Positions 7,514-15,317 of a stretch of 34,944 nucleotides of DNA are shown one piece after another (the stretch's first letter is position 1; each line of letters opens with the position of its first letter). Both the position numbers and the translations under genes were made by a program. The stretch lies in the NCBI GenBank assembly GCA_944322755.1, contig CALUPY010000026.1, forward strand, positions 1-34,944. The letters are read 5' to 3'. Origin of the DNA: Candidatus Gastranaerophilales bacterium (lineage in GTDB: Bacteria; Cyanobacteriota; Vampirovibrionia; Gastranaerophilales; Gastranaerophilaceae). The notes below the pieces were generated by a model. That model ran no database searches and had not been told where the DNA came from. It saw only the letters and a program-made list of their open reading frames with translations.

Positions 7514-8171
7514 ATGCCATTGAAACCCAGAGAATATATCTGACAGGTTTTGCCAAAAGAATTGCCAAAAAGCCGAAGATATAGTCATATATTATTTTTA
7601 TACCGCTTTGCATTGATATCCAGCCAAGAACATTAGAAAAAGGATCTTTATATATTATAGCCATCAAAATAAGGTAAAATATTCCGATAATATGGATGGT
7701 TAATACACCGAAAAACGTTGCTTTAGCTATTCTTCCGTATGTAAACTGGTTTTGGAGTATAAACGCAGTCACAAAAATTGCCGGAATATAAGCAATTATG
7801 TAACCAAAGCTATACTGAAACAGATAAGTTATTCCGCCTCCAAGTGCAAATATAGGGAATACAGTAAGTCCCAGCAGAATATATATAACAACAGAAGCTA
7901 TCCCAAAACGTTTGCCTATTAATGCAGCAATGAAAAGAATCACAGGTATTTGAGGAATATAGGAATAGTGTTTAATTGTTAATAAAGAACCCTTCATTGG
8001 ATCAAGAGTACCGGGCATATAATGAGAAAAATCAATCTGGGTAAATGTTGCAATAATTATCAAAAAAACACACCAGCCTGTTACGACCAGAGTTCCGAAC
8101 GTAAATTTTACTTTTTTATTTGCAGCGTCAAACTCATCCAATTGTTCTTTCAAACGTTTGGGTTTATCCAT
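7512..8171 (-). CDS. bioY: BioY-family biotin transporter substrate-binding protein (ECF S component)
   Basis: A 219-residue integral membrane protein with about six hydrophobic segments after a charged 23-residue N-terminus. The middle carries the BioY pattern: ALIGKRFGIASVVIYILLGL then FPIFALGGGI and a glycine/tyrosine-rich segment, corresponding to the family's 'LLGLxGLPVFAGG' block. BioY binds biotin and works alone or with the shared EcfA/EcfT energising module; neither is nearby. The start overlaps the end of rimI by 8 bases, so translation is coupled. The efp-accB operon close by encodes the biotinylated carrier of acetyl-CoA carboxylase, a plausible consumer. The N-terminal extension is longer than usual. 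The substrate assignment is by family. Confidence 0.72.
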   Translation of the reverse strand: MDKPKRLKEQLDEFDAANKKVKFTFGTLVVTGWCVFLIIIATFTQIDFSHYMPGTLDPMKGSLLTIKHYSYIPQIPVILFIAALIGKRFGIASVVIYILLGLTVFPIFALGGGITYLFQYSFGYIIAYIPAIFVTAFILQNQFTYGRIAKATFFGVLTIHIIGIFYLILMAIIYKDPFSNVLGWISMQSGIKIIYDYIFGFLAILLAKPVRYILWVSMA

Positions 8172-8691
8172 ATATAACCTCTGCCTTTTGTGATAGCTCT
8201 TCTCTATTCTGATTATATAACAAGCTGAACTTTTGATACCATATATTTTCAGTAAACATTATAAGTGCGTTTTCATTATTGTCCTGATAATAGCCTTTTC
8301 GTTCTCCTATAGAGATAAAGCCGTTTTTTTCATATAAAGAAATAGCAGGAACATTGCTTTCTCTGACTTCAAGTGTAATATATTTTATTTTTTCTTCATA
8401 ACAGTCTTCGAACATTTTTATCAACAATGCCTGCGCAACTTTTTTTCTTCTGCATTCCGGCCGGACTGACAGCGTTGTTATATGGGCTTCGTCAAAAATA
8501 TGCCAGCATCCGCAATATCCCATTAACTTTTCTGTGTCATCAAATGCACAGTAATAAAATGAAAGTTCGTTTGCCAGTTCGTTGAAAAAGGATTCTTTTG
8601 ACCAATGATGTTTTCCATAGGAAAGTTCCTCGAGTTTAACGACTTCATCAACGTCAGATTTTTGCATATTTCTGATAATTATTTTGTTCAT
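8164..8691 (-). CDS. rimI: Ribosomal protein S18-alanine N-acetyltransferase (GNAT family)
   Basis: A GNAT acetyltransferase that uses acetyl-CoA. The 175-residue protein shows the RimI signature order: SDVDEVVKLEELSY and HHWSKESFFNEL at the N-terminus, then HITTLSVRPECRRKKVAQAL (beta-4 and the acetyl-CoA loop, here RRKKVA instead of RxxGxG). This is followed by ITLEVRESNVPAISLYEKNGF and a C-terminal tyrosine-rich GERKGYY. The pattern 'LEVRxSNxxAxxLYxxxGF' is characteristic of RimI, whose target is the N-terminus of ribosomal protein S18. The C-terminus extends about 20 residues beyond the usual length. The start lacks a clear ribosome site; the phosphoesterase gene ends 37 bases upstream on the same strand. 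Confidence 0.88.
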   Translation of the reverse strand: MNKIIIRNMQKSDVDEVVKLEELSYGKHHWSKESFFNELANELSFYYCAFDDTEKLMGYCGCWHIFDEAHITTLSVRPECRRKKVAQALLIKMFEDCYEEKIKYITLEVRESNVPAISLYEKNGFISIGERKGYYQDNNENALIMFTENIWYQKFSLLYNQNREELSQKAEVIYG

Positions 8692-8728
8692 TTATAAATC
8701 TTATCAAATACTATTTTAAAACTCAATT

Positions 8729-9475
8729 TTATTGTGGGTAACGAGACGTTGCATGCAAAAGCATAGCAGCAAGTTTTTCACAACCGTCAAAACCTCTTTT
8801 GGCAAGAATATCAGAGGCTGTCTGTACATCATAGTTCACAAAATTGTGTTTTATTGTAAATGCACCATTATTTGTTTCCATGATTGCAAAACAAGATTTA
8901 GGCTCTGAAGAAAATGGTCTCCCTACACTCCCAACATTAACAACCGTCTGATTTGTGTTTGTTTGATATCCGCATGGAACATGTGTATGACCGCAGAATA
9001 TTATGTTTGCATCAGTTCCGCTTATCATTTCTTCAACTTCTTCAAGTTTTAAATCAGGAAAAATGTTTTCGTTGTTTTTACGGGGAGAGCCGTGTACAAG
9101 CAGTATTTTTACACCATCAACCGTAAGTTCTTTTGTTTTTGGCAAATTTCTCAAAAAATCTTTTTGCAAATCCGAAACTTCAAGAACATCTGCTTCCAGC
9201 GCGTTTGCCATAACCGGATTGTTCTCTCTTAACATATGAAGCATCTGATTGTCACAATTTGCAATCATCTCGTCTGTGTTGCCCTGAATCAAAGTAAAAT
9301 CTGTTTCTGTCATCAGATTTTTTATGCATTCAATCATTTTTGCCGGTTCCGGCCCGGCCATGGCAATATCTCCGAGACATAATATTTTTTCGCATTTTTC
9401 TTCCTGAATATTATTAAGTACTGCATTCATAGCCTGCATATTTCCATGAATGTCTGATATTATTGCAATTTTCAT
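8729..9475 (-). CDS. Calcineurin-like metallophosphoesterase (YfcE/MJ0936-type)
   Basis: A dinuclear-metal phosphoesterase of 248 residues. All metal-binding motifs are present in order: DIHGN (8-12), CLGDIAMAGP, QGNTDE, VHGSPR and FCGHTHVPCG, followed by VVNVGSVGRPF. This is the layout of YfcE/MJ0936-like enzymes, whose natural substrates are mostly unknown. There is no signal peptide, so it is cytoplasmic. The ATG has a GAGGG ribosome site 7-8 bases upstream. It is the first gene of a minus-strand run with rimI and bioY, and divergent from efp. Confidence 0.9.
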   Translation of the reverse strand: MKIAIISDIHGNMQAMNAVLNNIQEEKCEKILCLGDIAMAGPEPAKMIECIKNLMTETDFTLIQGNTDEMIANCDNQMLHMLRENNPVMANALEADVLEVSDLQKDFLRNLPKTKELTVDGVKILLVHGSPRKNNENIFPDLKLEEVEEMISGTDANIIFCGHTHVPCGYQTNTNQTVVNVGSVGRPFSSEPKSCFAIMETNNGAFTIKHNFVNYDVQTASDILAKRGFDGCEKLAAMLLHATSRYPQ

Positions 9476-9558
9476 AGATAAACCCTCATAAAAACTTTTT
9501 TATTCTTTGTATAAATTTTAACATATATAATAAATGTTAAATAAAATTTTTTAACAAT

Positions 9559-9586
9559 TTTCAAGTTTTTATTTTTATGTTAGAAT
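9559..9586 (+). promoter_or_regulatory. Putative efp-accB promoter (extended -10)
   Basis: TTTCAA (9559-9564), a 16-base spacer, then TAGAAT (9581-9586) preceded by TGT, forming an extended -10. It lies about 30 bases upstream of the efp start. Confidence 0.45.
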
Positions 9587-9617
9587 TCAAAAAAACAGTT
9601 AAATAAAGGAACAATGA

Positions 9618-10175
9618 ATGATTTCAGTAAATGATTTAAGAACAGGTTTGACAATAGAACTCGATAACGGACTCTGGTCAGTTGTTGAATTTTTACACGT
9701 AAAACCCGGCAAAGGTGCAGCTTTTGTTCGTACTAAACTTAAAAACGTTGAAACCGGAAATGTTGTAGAAAGAACTTTCAGAGCAGGCGAAAAAGTTGCA
9801 AAAGCCACACTTGATAAAAGAGATATGCAGTATCTTTACAAAGAAGGTGCTGATTTTGTCATGATGGATACTGAAAATTATGAACAGATGTCTGTCACAG
9901 AAGCCCAAATTGGGGATGGTGTTAAATATCTTAAAGAAAATATGAACGTATCTATTCTCATGTATCAGGGTAAAATTATTGGTCTTGATATACCGAATCA
10001 CGTTGAGCTTGAAGTTGTTGATACACCTCCGGCAGAAAAAGGCAACACTGCCCAGGGTGGCACAAAACCGGCAAAACTTGAAACCGGTGCGGTTGTTAAC
10101 GTTCCGTTCTTTATTTCTAACGGCGACAGAATAAGAGTCGATACCAGAACAAACGAATATCTGGACAGAGTGTAA
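9618..10175 (+). CDS. efp: Translation elongation factor P
   Basis: EF-P binds ribosomes stalled on polyproline and promotes peptide bond formation. The 185-residue protein has the three-domain layout. The KOW-like N-domain carries VKPGKGAAF, with K32 at the tip loop where family members are modified; this is the lysine rather than the arginine (EarP) type. OB domains II and III end with [19 protein letters not shown]. The start at 9618 has AAAGGA 7 bases upstream; an overlapping ATG at 9614 is out of frame. No modification gene (epmA/epmB or equivalent) is in the window. accB follows after 25 bases, an efp-accB pairing also known in cyanobacteria and Firmicutes. Confidence 0.97.
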   Translation: MISVNDLRTGLTIELDNGLWSVVEFLHVKPGKGAAFVRTKLKNVETGNVVERTFRAGEKVAKATLDKRDMQYLYKEGADFVMMDTENYEQMSVTEAQIGDGVKYLKENMNVSILMYQGKIIGLDIPNHVELEVVDTPPAEKGNTAQGGTKPAKLETGAVVNVPFFISNGDRIRVDTRTNEYLDRV

Positions 10176-10200
10176 CTCTTTGTAAATAGAAGGAATAATT

Positions 10201-10647
10201 ATGAAATTTGAAATAGATTATATTGAACAATTGGCTAAAGTTGTGGCTGACAATGATTTGTCAGAAATTACTTTAGAAGATTCAGAAAAAGCGATTGTAA
10301 TTAAAAGAGAAAAAACTCAGGTTCAGGTTGCAGCAGCACCAGTAGTTACAGCTGCGCCTGCAATACAGTCACAGCCTGAAGAAAAACCCGAAGAAAAAGA
10401 AGAAACGCCAAAAGGTACCCCTATAACTTCTCCGATGGTCGGAACATACTATTCTGCACCGTCTCCCGGAGCTAAACCTTTTGTTAATGTCGGTTCGACA
10501 GTTTCTGCAGGTCAGGTTGTTTGCATTATTGAAGCAATGAAACTTATGAACGAAATTGAGTCAGAAGTTTCCGGAAAAGTCACCAAAATCTGCGTTGAGG
10601 ATGGACAAGCAGTAGAGTATGGACAAATTTTAATGTTTGTAGAATAA
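10201..10647 (+). CDS. accB: Biotin carboxyl carrier protein of acetyl-CoA carboxylase
   Basis: This protein carries biotin between the carboxylase and carboxyltransferase of acetyl-CoA carboxylase, the first step of fatty-acid synthesis. The 148-residue protein has a helical N-terminus (1-40), an Ala/Pro/Glu-rich flexible linker (45-72) and a C-terminal biotinyl domain starting at [10 protein letters not shown]. The biotin acceptor is K114 in [12 protein letters not shown]. An AAGGA ribosome site precedes the ATG. It is the last gene of the efp operon and ends at a strong terminator. accC, accA and accD are not in the window. Confidence 0.96.
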   Translation: MKFEIDYIEQLAKVVADNDLSEITLEDSEKAIVIKREKTQVQVAAAPVVTAAPAIQSQPEEKPEEKEETPKGTPITSPMVGTYYSAPSPGAKPFVNVGSTVSAGQVVCIIEAMKLMNEIESEVSGKVTKICVEDGQAVEYGQILMFVE

Positions 10648-10693
10648 TATAAATAACAACATAATATATAGTAAGTAGTATTACTAAAGCACT

Positions 10694-10725
10694 GACCTTC
10701 AATTATTTAAGAAGGTCTTTTTTTT
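10694..10725 (+). terminator. Terminator of efp-accB
   Basis: Stem GACCTTC (10694-10700) / GAAGGTC (10711-10717), a 10-base loop, then eight T. Confidence 0.88.
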
Positions 10726-10742
10726 ATTAGTTCAGTTGTTTA

Positions 10743-10772
10743 TTGCAGAAAAAGTAAAATTAATAGTATAAT
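10743..10772 (+). promoter_or_regulatory. Promoter of fixC-fixX
   Basis: TTGCAG (10743-10748), an 18-base spacer, then a perfect TATAAT (10767-10772). The -10 box covers the in-frame TTG at 10772, which therefore cannot be the start codon and supports the ATG at 10808. Confidence 0.6.
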
Positions 10773-10807
10773 TGATTTTGAGGATATTAGAATTAGAGAA
10801 AAAACTG

Positions 10808-12109
10808 ATGGTCAGTGAAAATAAAACGGATGTTATAGTTATAGGTGCAGGCCCTGCAGGTGTTAGTGCGGCAGTTACCGTTGCAAGAGGCGGTAAAAAA
10901 GTTATACTTGTAGAACGCGGAAATTTTGCCGGCTCTAAAAATATGTATGGCGGTGTTATATACGGGCATGCCGTTAATGAAATTTTTCCTGATTACGAAC
11001 AGCATGCTCCCATTGAAAGATTTGTTTCATATCACAGTTACATGCTCTTAGACGAAGAACAAAGCACTACTATTACATACAAAAATCATAAAGACAACAA
11101 AAATGCCTTTGTAGCAATACGTGCAAAATGGGACAAATGGTGTGTTGAGCAGGCTGTTAAAGAAGGAGTCTATTTTGCGCCTGACACACTTGTAAATGAA
11201 CTAATAGTTAAACAAGGCAGAGTGGTTGGTATAAAAACCGATTTCGAAGAATATTTTGCCGACGTTGTAATAATAGCGGACGGGGTAAATTCTTTGCTGG
11301 CAAAACAAATCGGGCTGCGTGATGAAATCAAACCCAAACAGACAGCTCTGGGCGTAAAAGAAGTTATTAAACTTCCGGAAGAAGTGATAAATCAGAGATT
11401 TGGCATAAATTCAACAGAAGGAGCCGCATATGAGCTTGTAGGCGGTCCTATGACCGGCATGCTGGCTTTAGGCTTTATTTATACAAACAAAAATTCTATT
11501 TCGCTTGGAATCGGAGCCTGTCTTGAAGATTTAAAATCAAAAAAAATTAAACCATATGAACTTCTTGAACAGCTAAAATCACACCCCTCAGTTGCCGAGC
11601 TTATAAAAGACGGTGAGCTGCTGGAATATTCGGCACATTTGATACCGGAAGGCGGATATAACGCAATGCCGAAATTGTATACAGACGGGGCTATGGTTAC
11701 AGGCGATGCAGCAATGCTTGTTAACAATGTCCATTTTGAAGGTACGAATATGGCCATGATTAGCGGAAAATTTGCGGGAGAAACAGCACTAGAGGCATTT
11801 GAAAAAGGAGATTTTTCTGCTAACATGCTTTGTTTATACAGAAAAAAACTCGAAAACAGTTTTATTTTAAAAGATTTAAAAACATACAGAAGCGTTATTG
11901 ATATTCTGTCAGCAAGAACTTCATCATTTCTTGGATATTATCCTCAAAAAATATGCGAATTTTTTAATATATTTACAACCGCAGACGGTGTGGAAAAGCA
12001 TGGAAAATTTGTTAAATTTACAAAAGACTTTTTTAGAAAAAGGAGTCTGTCCGAACTGTTTAAAGATGGTATAAGTGCAGTAAAGCTGGTATTTGGAGTA
12101 TTAAAATAA
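10808..12109 (+). CDS. fixC: FixC-type flavoprotein (electron transfer flavoprotein-quinone oxidoreductase family)
   Basis: An FAD protein of the FixC/ETF-QO family that passes electrons from an electron-transfer flavoprotein towards quinone or a ferredoxin. The dinucleotide-binding motif IVIGAGPAGVSAA sits near the N-terminus. It is followed by LVERGNFAGSKNMYGGVIY, the FixC hallmark 'ERGxxxGSKNxxGGVxY', and a second FAD motif at TDGAMVTGDAAMLVN. Length is 433 residues, close to the family's usual 430. The ATG at 10808 is chosen because the upstream in-frame TTG lies in the promoter; only a weak AGAGA precedes it. The stop overlaps the fixX start (TAATG). The electron-transfer flavoprotein genes fixA and fixB are not adjacent, unlike the usual fixABCX order. 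Confidence 0.9.
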   Translation: MVSENKTDVIVIGAGPAGVSAAVTVARGGKKVILVERGNFAGSKNMYGGVIYGHAVNEIFPDYEQHAPIERFVSYHSYMLLDEEQSTTITYKNHKDNKNAFVAIRAKWDKWCVEQAVKEGVYFAPDTLVNELIVKQGRVVGIKTDFEEYFADVVIIADGVNSLLAKQIGLRDEIKPKQTALGVKEVIKLPEEVINQRFGINSTEGAAYELVGGPMTGMLALGFIYTNKNSISLGIGACLEDLKSKKIKPYELLEQLKSHPSVAELIKDGELLEYSAHLIPEGGYNAMPKLYTDGAMVTGDAAMLVNNVHFEGTNMAMISGKFAGETALEAFEKGDFSANMLCLYRKKLENSFILKDLKTYRSVIDILSARTSSFLGYYPQKICEFFNIFTTADGVEKHGKFVKFTKDFFRKRSLSELFKDGISAVKLVFGVLK

Positions 12110-12396
12110 TGAGCAATAAAATACCTGAAAATTTAGATGACAAATTGTTTAAGCTTAAATATAAAACGGACTCGGAGAATCATCTTGTGCCGGATGAATC
12201 AAAATGCTTGCAATGTATCGAAAAGATTTGTACAATAATATGTCCAGCTAATGTTTATAACTACAATGAAAATGAAAAAAAGATGACAGTGAGTTATGAA
12301 AAATGCCTGGAATGCGGTGCATGCAGAATAGCATGCAGACATATAAGCTGGAAATACCCCAGAAGCGCTAAAGGCGTCGTATATAAAAATAGTTAG
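12109..12396 (+). CDS. fixX: FixX-type ferredoxin-like protein
   Basis: A small iron-sulfur partner of FixC, 95 residues. The C-terminal half matches FixX: KCLECGACRIACRH followed by SWKYPRSAKGVVYK, equivalent to the family's 'GCLECGTCRI...WxYPRGxxGVxF'. The N-terminal half has an additional spacing C-x2-C-x4-C-x3-CP (CLQCIEKICTIICP). Eight cysteines are therefore arranged as two potential cluster sites, more than in the E. coli FixX sequence as I recall it. It starts inside the fixC stop codon, which indicates translational coupling and 1:1 expression. The next gene begins 21 bases later with its own strong ribosome site. Confidence 0.88.
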   Translation: MSNKIPENLDDKLFKLKYKTDSENHLVPDESKCLQCIEKICTIICPANVYNYNENEKKMTVSYEKCLECGACRIACRHISWKYPRSAKGVVYKNS

Positions 12397-12416
12397 AAGT
12401 AAACCCGGAGGTCAGC

Positions 12417-12800
12417 ATGAAAGAAGAATACAGCCAGAACTACAGACGTTGGTATGACAAGGATCCAATTCTTTCCCGTTCGATGAAGACACTTGAAGAT
12501 TCCGACGATGAAACACAGATTAAAATTGCGCTTAATCTTATTAAAATAATTATTGAACATAACATTTCAGAGCACGCTTATTCGGGGGTAGAAGATATTA
12601 TTGCTGCTGTTGAAGACGGAAATGTGGAACGAGGCAACGGCAGGTGGTATGATATTGATGCAACGGTCAGAACCGCTATCAATATGCTGGAAAACAGTCC
12701 TGTTGTTGTACAAAAATCCGTTGCCAAAGAAATGGCAAAAATCGTTGTCGACAAAATTAAAGAAGATGCTGACGAAAAAGACGACGATGAAAACTCATAA
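12417..12800 (+). CDS. Uncharacterised protein with an internal duplication (two RWYD...Q...K repeats)
   Basis: I do not recognise this 127-residue soluble protein. Residues 11-47 align without gaps to 76-112 (offset 65). Both copies read RWYDxD, then LExS, then Q, A and K at the same places, giving 12 identities in 37. Each unit looks like an RWYD turn followed by two amphipathic helices. The linker between them (50-75) is acidic, and the C-terminus is a run of Asp/Glu/Lys. There are no cysteines, signal peptide or membrane segment. An excellent GGAGG ribosome site lies upstream. It sits between fixX (21 bases) and recJ (6 bases) without terminators, so it belongs to the same transcript. Function unknown. 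Confidence 0.8.
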   Translation: MKEEYSQNYRRWYDKDPILSRSMKTLEDSDDETQIKIALNLIKIIIEHNISEHAYSGVEDIIAAVEDGNVERGNGRWYDIDATVRTAINMLENSPVVVQKSVAKEMAKIVVDKIKEDADEKDDDENS

Positions 12801-12806
12801 AAAAAT

Positions 12807-15200
12807 ATGCAAAAAATATGGAAAATTAAAGAAAAACAGCCAATCCCTAAAGAAGTCTCTGACTTTGTCGGAGACAACCTTCTTGAGCAGCTTTTTGTTC
12901 AAAGAGGATTAAATACGGTTCAAAAAATCCGGGATTTTTTGAATCCGCTGGACGCACCTGTTTCTTCGCCTTATGCCTTCTGTGACATGCAAAAAACTGT
13001 AGAACGCATTAGAAAAGCCATTGAAACAGGAGAAAAAATAGTTGTATACGGTGATTTTGATGCTGATGGTGTCACTTCCACTTCATTACTATATAAAACG
13101 TTAAAATATCTTGGTGCTGATGTTGAATATTACATTCCGACCCGTGAATATGAAAACCACGGAATGAACACAAAAGCCCTTGTTAAGCTGATATCAAAAA
13201 ATAAAGTAAAACTTATAATAACAGTTGACTGTGGTATATCTGATACCACACAGGTAAACTTTGCCAACGGTTTTAAGGTCGATGTTATTATAACAGACCA
13301 CCATGAGGCGCCTTCTGAACTTCCAGCTGCATACGCAATTATAAACCCGAAAGCAATGAACGCACTGAACAAGGATTTAAGCGCAGAACAAATTGAAAGC
13401 TTAAATATGTTAGCTGGTGTAGGCGTTGCATTTAAAGTAGCCTGTGCACTTCTTGATTCATACGAAAAAAGAGAGTTCGTGGATGAACTTTTACCTTTTG
13501 TTGCAGTAGGTACAGTCGCCGATGTTGTGCCGCTTCTTTTAGAAAACAGAACTCTCGTTGTCTCCGGATTAAATCTGATTTCGCAAGGAAAACATTATGG
13601 ATTAAAACGGCTAATAGAAACAGCAGGCTATAGCACAGAAAACGAAGTAACTTCAGAAACAATTGCTTTTGGTGTTGCACCGCGAATCAATGCGGCCGGA
13701 CGGCTTGCTACAGTCGATGAAGCGATAAATCTTTTGATTTCAGATGACAAAACCCAAATAGAATTATGCTGCACGGCTCTGAATAATTACAACAAAATAA
13801 GACAGGAGCTTTCTGACAACATATTCTCGGAAGCAATGCAAATGCCGGAAGCTTCTTCTGACAATCCGGCCGTAATTTTATTTAAAGAAGACTGGCATAT
13901 AGGCATTATCGGAATTGTCGCAGCAAAACTTGTTGAAGCATTCGGAAAACCTGTATTTCTTATGATGAAAGATGAAAATACAGGACTTATCAGATGTTCG
14001 GCAAGAAGCGTACCCGGAGTACATTTGCATGAAGTTCTTTCTGAAAATGCTGATTTATTCGAAGGTTTTGGCGGACATTCTCAGGCGGCAGGGCTTACAT
14101 TTGATTCTTCAAAGCATAGTTTTGAGAAAGTAAAACAGGTGTTAAATCATACTATCAACATAATGCTGGATGGAGAAAAGCCAAAGTACACAGTTGATGT
14201 TGATATGGAACTGGATGATATAGACCTGGATATGGTAAAGTCAATACAACGCTTAGAACCATTCGGAGCAGAAAATCCGAATCCGATATTTGCCATGAAA
14301 AATTTAACTCTGACGCAGTACAGAACTATCGGTTCCAACAACAATCATCTAAAAATCTTTTGCGAAAACAGCGGCAAAAAAACTTTTGAATGTGTTTACT
14401 GGAATCACAGCGACCTGAATATTCCCTTAAATAAAGAATTCAGCACAATTTTTTATCCCAAAATAAATGTTTTTAACGGAGTAACAACGGTACAGCTTGA
14501 TATTCAGGATATAAAGTCTGATTATTTAAATTTGAATAAAACAAATACACTGAAAATATACGACCACAGAAAAAAAACAAATATTTTTTCACAGATTTGT
14601 TCATATCTGGACACCACGAAACTTTCAACCGGCATATTTGTTGAAGATAAAAATATTAAAGAATTTTTAAAACCGCATAAACAAATCTTTGAAAAAATTC
14701 TGTCTCGCAAAGACCTTGTTCACTGTAATCAGATTATGTTTTTTGACTACCCACCAAACGAAGACCTGATGCAGTTTATAATCAAAAAGACAGGTGCAAA
14801 AGTTTTACATTTTATGGGATATGACAACAAAAAACAGACAGTCGAAACTGTAGTGAAAACAGTTTGCGGAATGCTCAAATATGCAGCAAACAACAAAAAT
14901 GGTGAAGTAAATCTGATAGATTTAGAAGCGGCTTCCGGTTTGTCGGATGATATGGTTAGACTTTGTATTGATATGTTTCTCGTACTAAATATGATTAGAG
15001 CTGAAGAACAAAGCAAAGATTTGTTAAAAATAGAATTTATAAACCCTGTTGAAATGCATAAAATTAAGGAGAGCGAGTTTTATGACGAACTTGAGACGGA
15101 ATTGGAAAAAATTTACACTTACAGACAGAGACTTTGTGTTGAAAACCTCGATGATATCTTTTGCACAGTTGCACAAGGAACTTTACAAAAAGAAATATAA
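12807..15200 (+). CDS. recJ: Single-stranded-DNA-specific exonuclease RecJ
   Basis: A 5'-3' single-strand exonuclease used in recombination and mismatch or excision repair. The 797-residue protein has the DHH phosphoesterase core: motif I YGDFDADGVTS (D83-D87 region), motif II VDCGIS, and the DHH motif ITDHHEAP. GVAPRINAAGRL and the DHHA1 box GFGGHSQAAGL follow. After an OB-like domain (about 450-550) comes a C-terminal extension of about 240 residues, of the kind seen in longer RecJ proteins, that ends in helices. The start is 6 bases after the previous stop with only a weak ribosome site, suggesting coupling to the duplicated-repeat protein upstream. Confidence 0.95.
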   Translation: MQKIWKIKEKQPIPKEVSDFVGDNLLEQLFVQRGLNTVQKIRDFLNPLDAPVSSPYAFCDMQKTVERIRKAIETGEKIVVYGDFDADGVTSTSLLYKTLKYLGADVEYYIPTREYENHGMNTKALVKLISKNKVKLIITVDCGISDTTQVNFANGFKVDVIITDHHEAPSELPAAYAIINPKAMNALNKDLSAEQIESLNMLAGVGVAFKVACALLDSYEKREFVDELLPFVAVGTVADVVPLLLENRTLVVSGLNLISQGKHYGLKRLIETAGYSTENEVTSETIAFGVAPRINAAGRLATVDEAINLLISDDKTQIELCCTALNNYNKIRQELSDNIFSEAMQMPEASSDNPAVILFKEDWHIGIIGIVAAKLVEAFGKPVFLMMKDENTGLIRCSARSVPGVHLHEVLSENADLFEGFGGHSQAAGLTFDSSKHSFEKVKQVLNHTINIMLDGEKPKYTVDVDMELDDIDLDMVKSIQRLEPFGAENPNPIFAMKNLTLTQYRTIGSNNNHLKIFCENSGKKTFECVYWNHSDLNIPLNKEFSTIFYPKINVFNGVTTVQLDIQDIKSDYLNLNKTNTLKIYDHRKKTNIFSQICSYLDTTKLSTGIFVEDKNIKEFLKPHKQIFEKILSRKDLVHCNQIMFFDYPPNEDLMQFIIKKTGAKVLHFMGYDNKKQTVETVVKTVCGMLKYAANNKNGEVNLIDLEAASGLSDDMVRLCIDMFLVLNMIRAEEQSKDLLKIEFINPVEMHKIKESEFYDELETELEKIYTYRQRLCVENLDDIFCTVAQGTLQKEI

Positions 15201-15266
15201 AAGAAACATTTCTGCATACAATGCGTCATAACAAATAAAATAAGGTAAATTTAACTGCTTTATTTG

Positions 15267-15275
15267 TGCTATTAT
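15267..15275 (+). promoter_or_regulatory. Extended -10 promoter of the ctp protease gene
   Basis: TGCTATTAT matches the extended -10 consensus TGnTATAAT, about 43 bases before the ATG at 15318. No good -35 box is visible. It overlaps an in-frame TTG that would otherwise extend the protein. Confidence 0.4.
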
Positions 15276-15317
15276 GTTATTAAAGGAAACAAGAGGATAT
15301 TTATTTTGAGAGAAAAA

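Noticed and set aside
8164..8171. Biotin-responsive riboswitch or BirA operator before bioY
   Set aside because: bioY starts inside rimI with no leader, so there is no room for such an element.
10772..10807. TTG start for fixC
   Set aside because: The TTG overlaps the perfect -10 box; the ATG at 10808 gives the normal FixC N-terminus.
12601..12912. 103-codon plus-strand frame overlapping the duplicated-repeat gene and recJ
   Set aside because: It is a frame-shifted reading of two well-supported genes, with no ribosome site.
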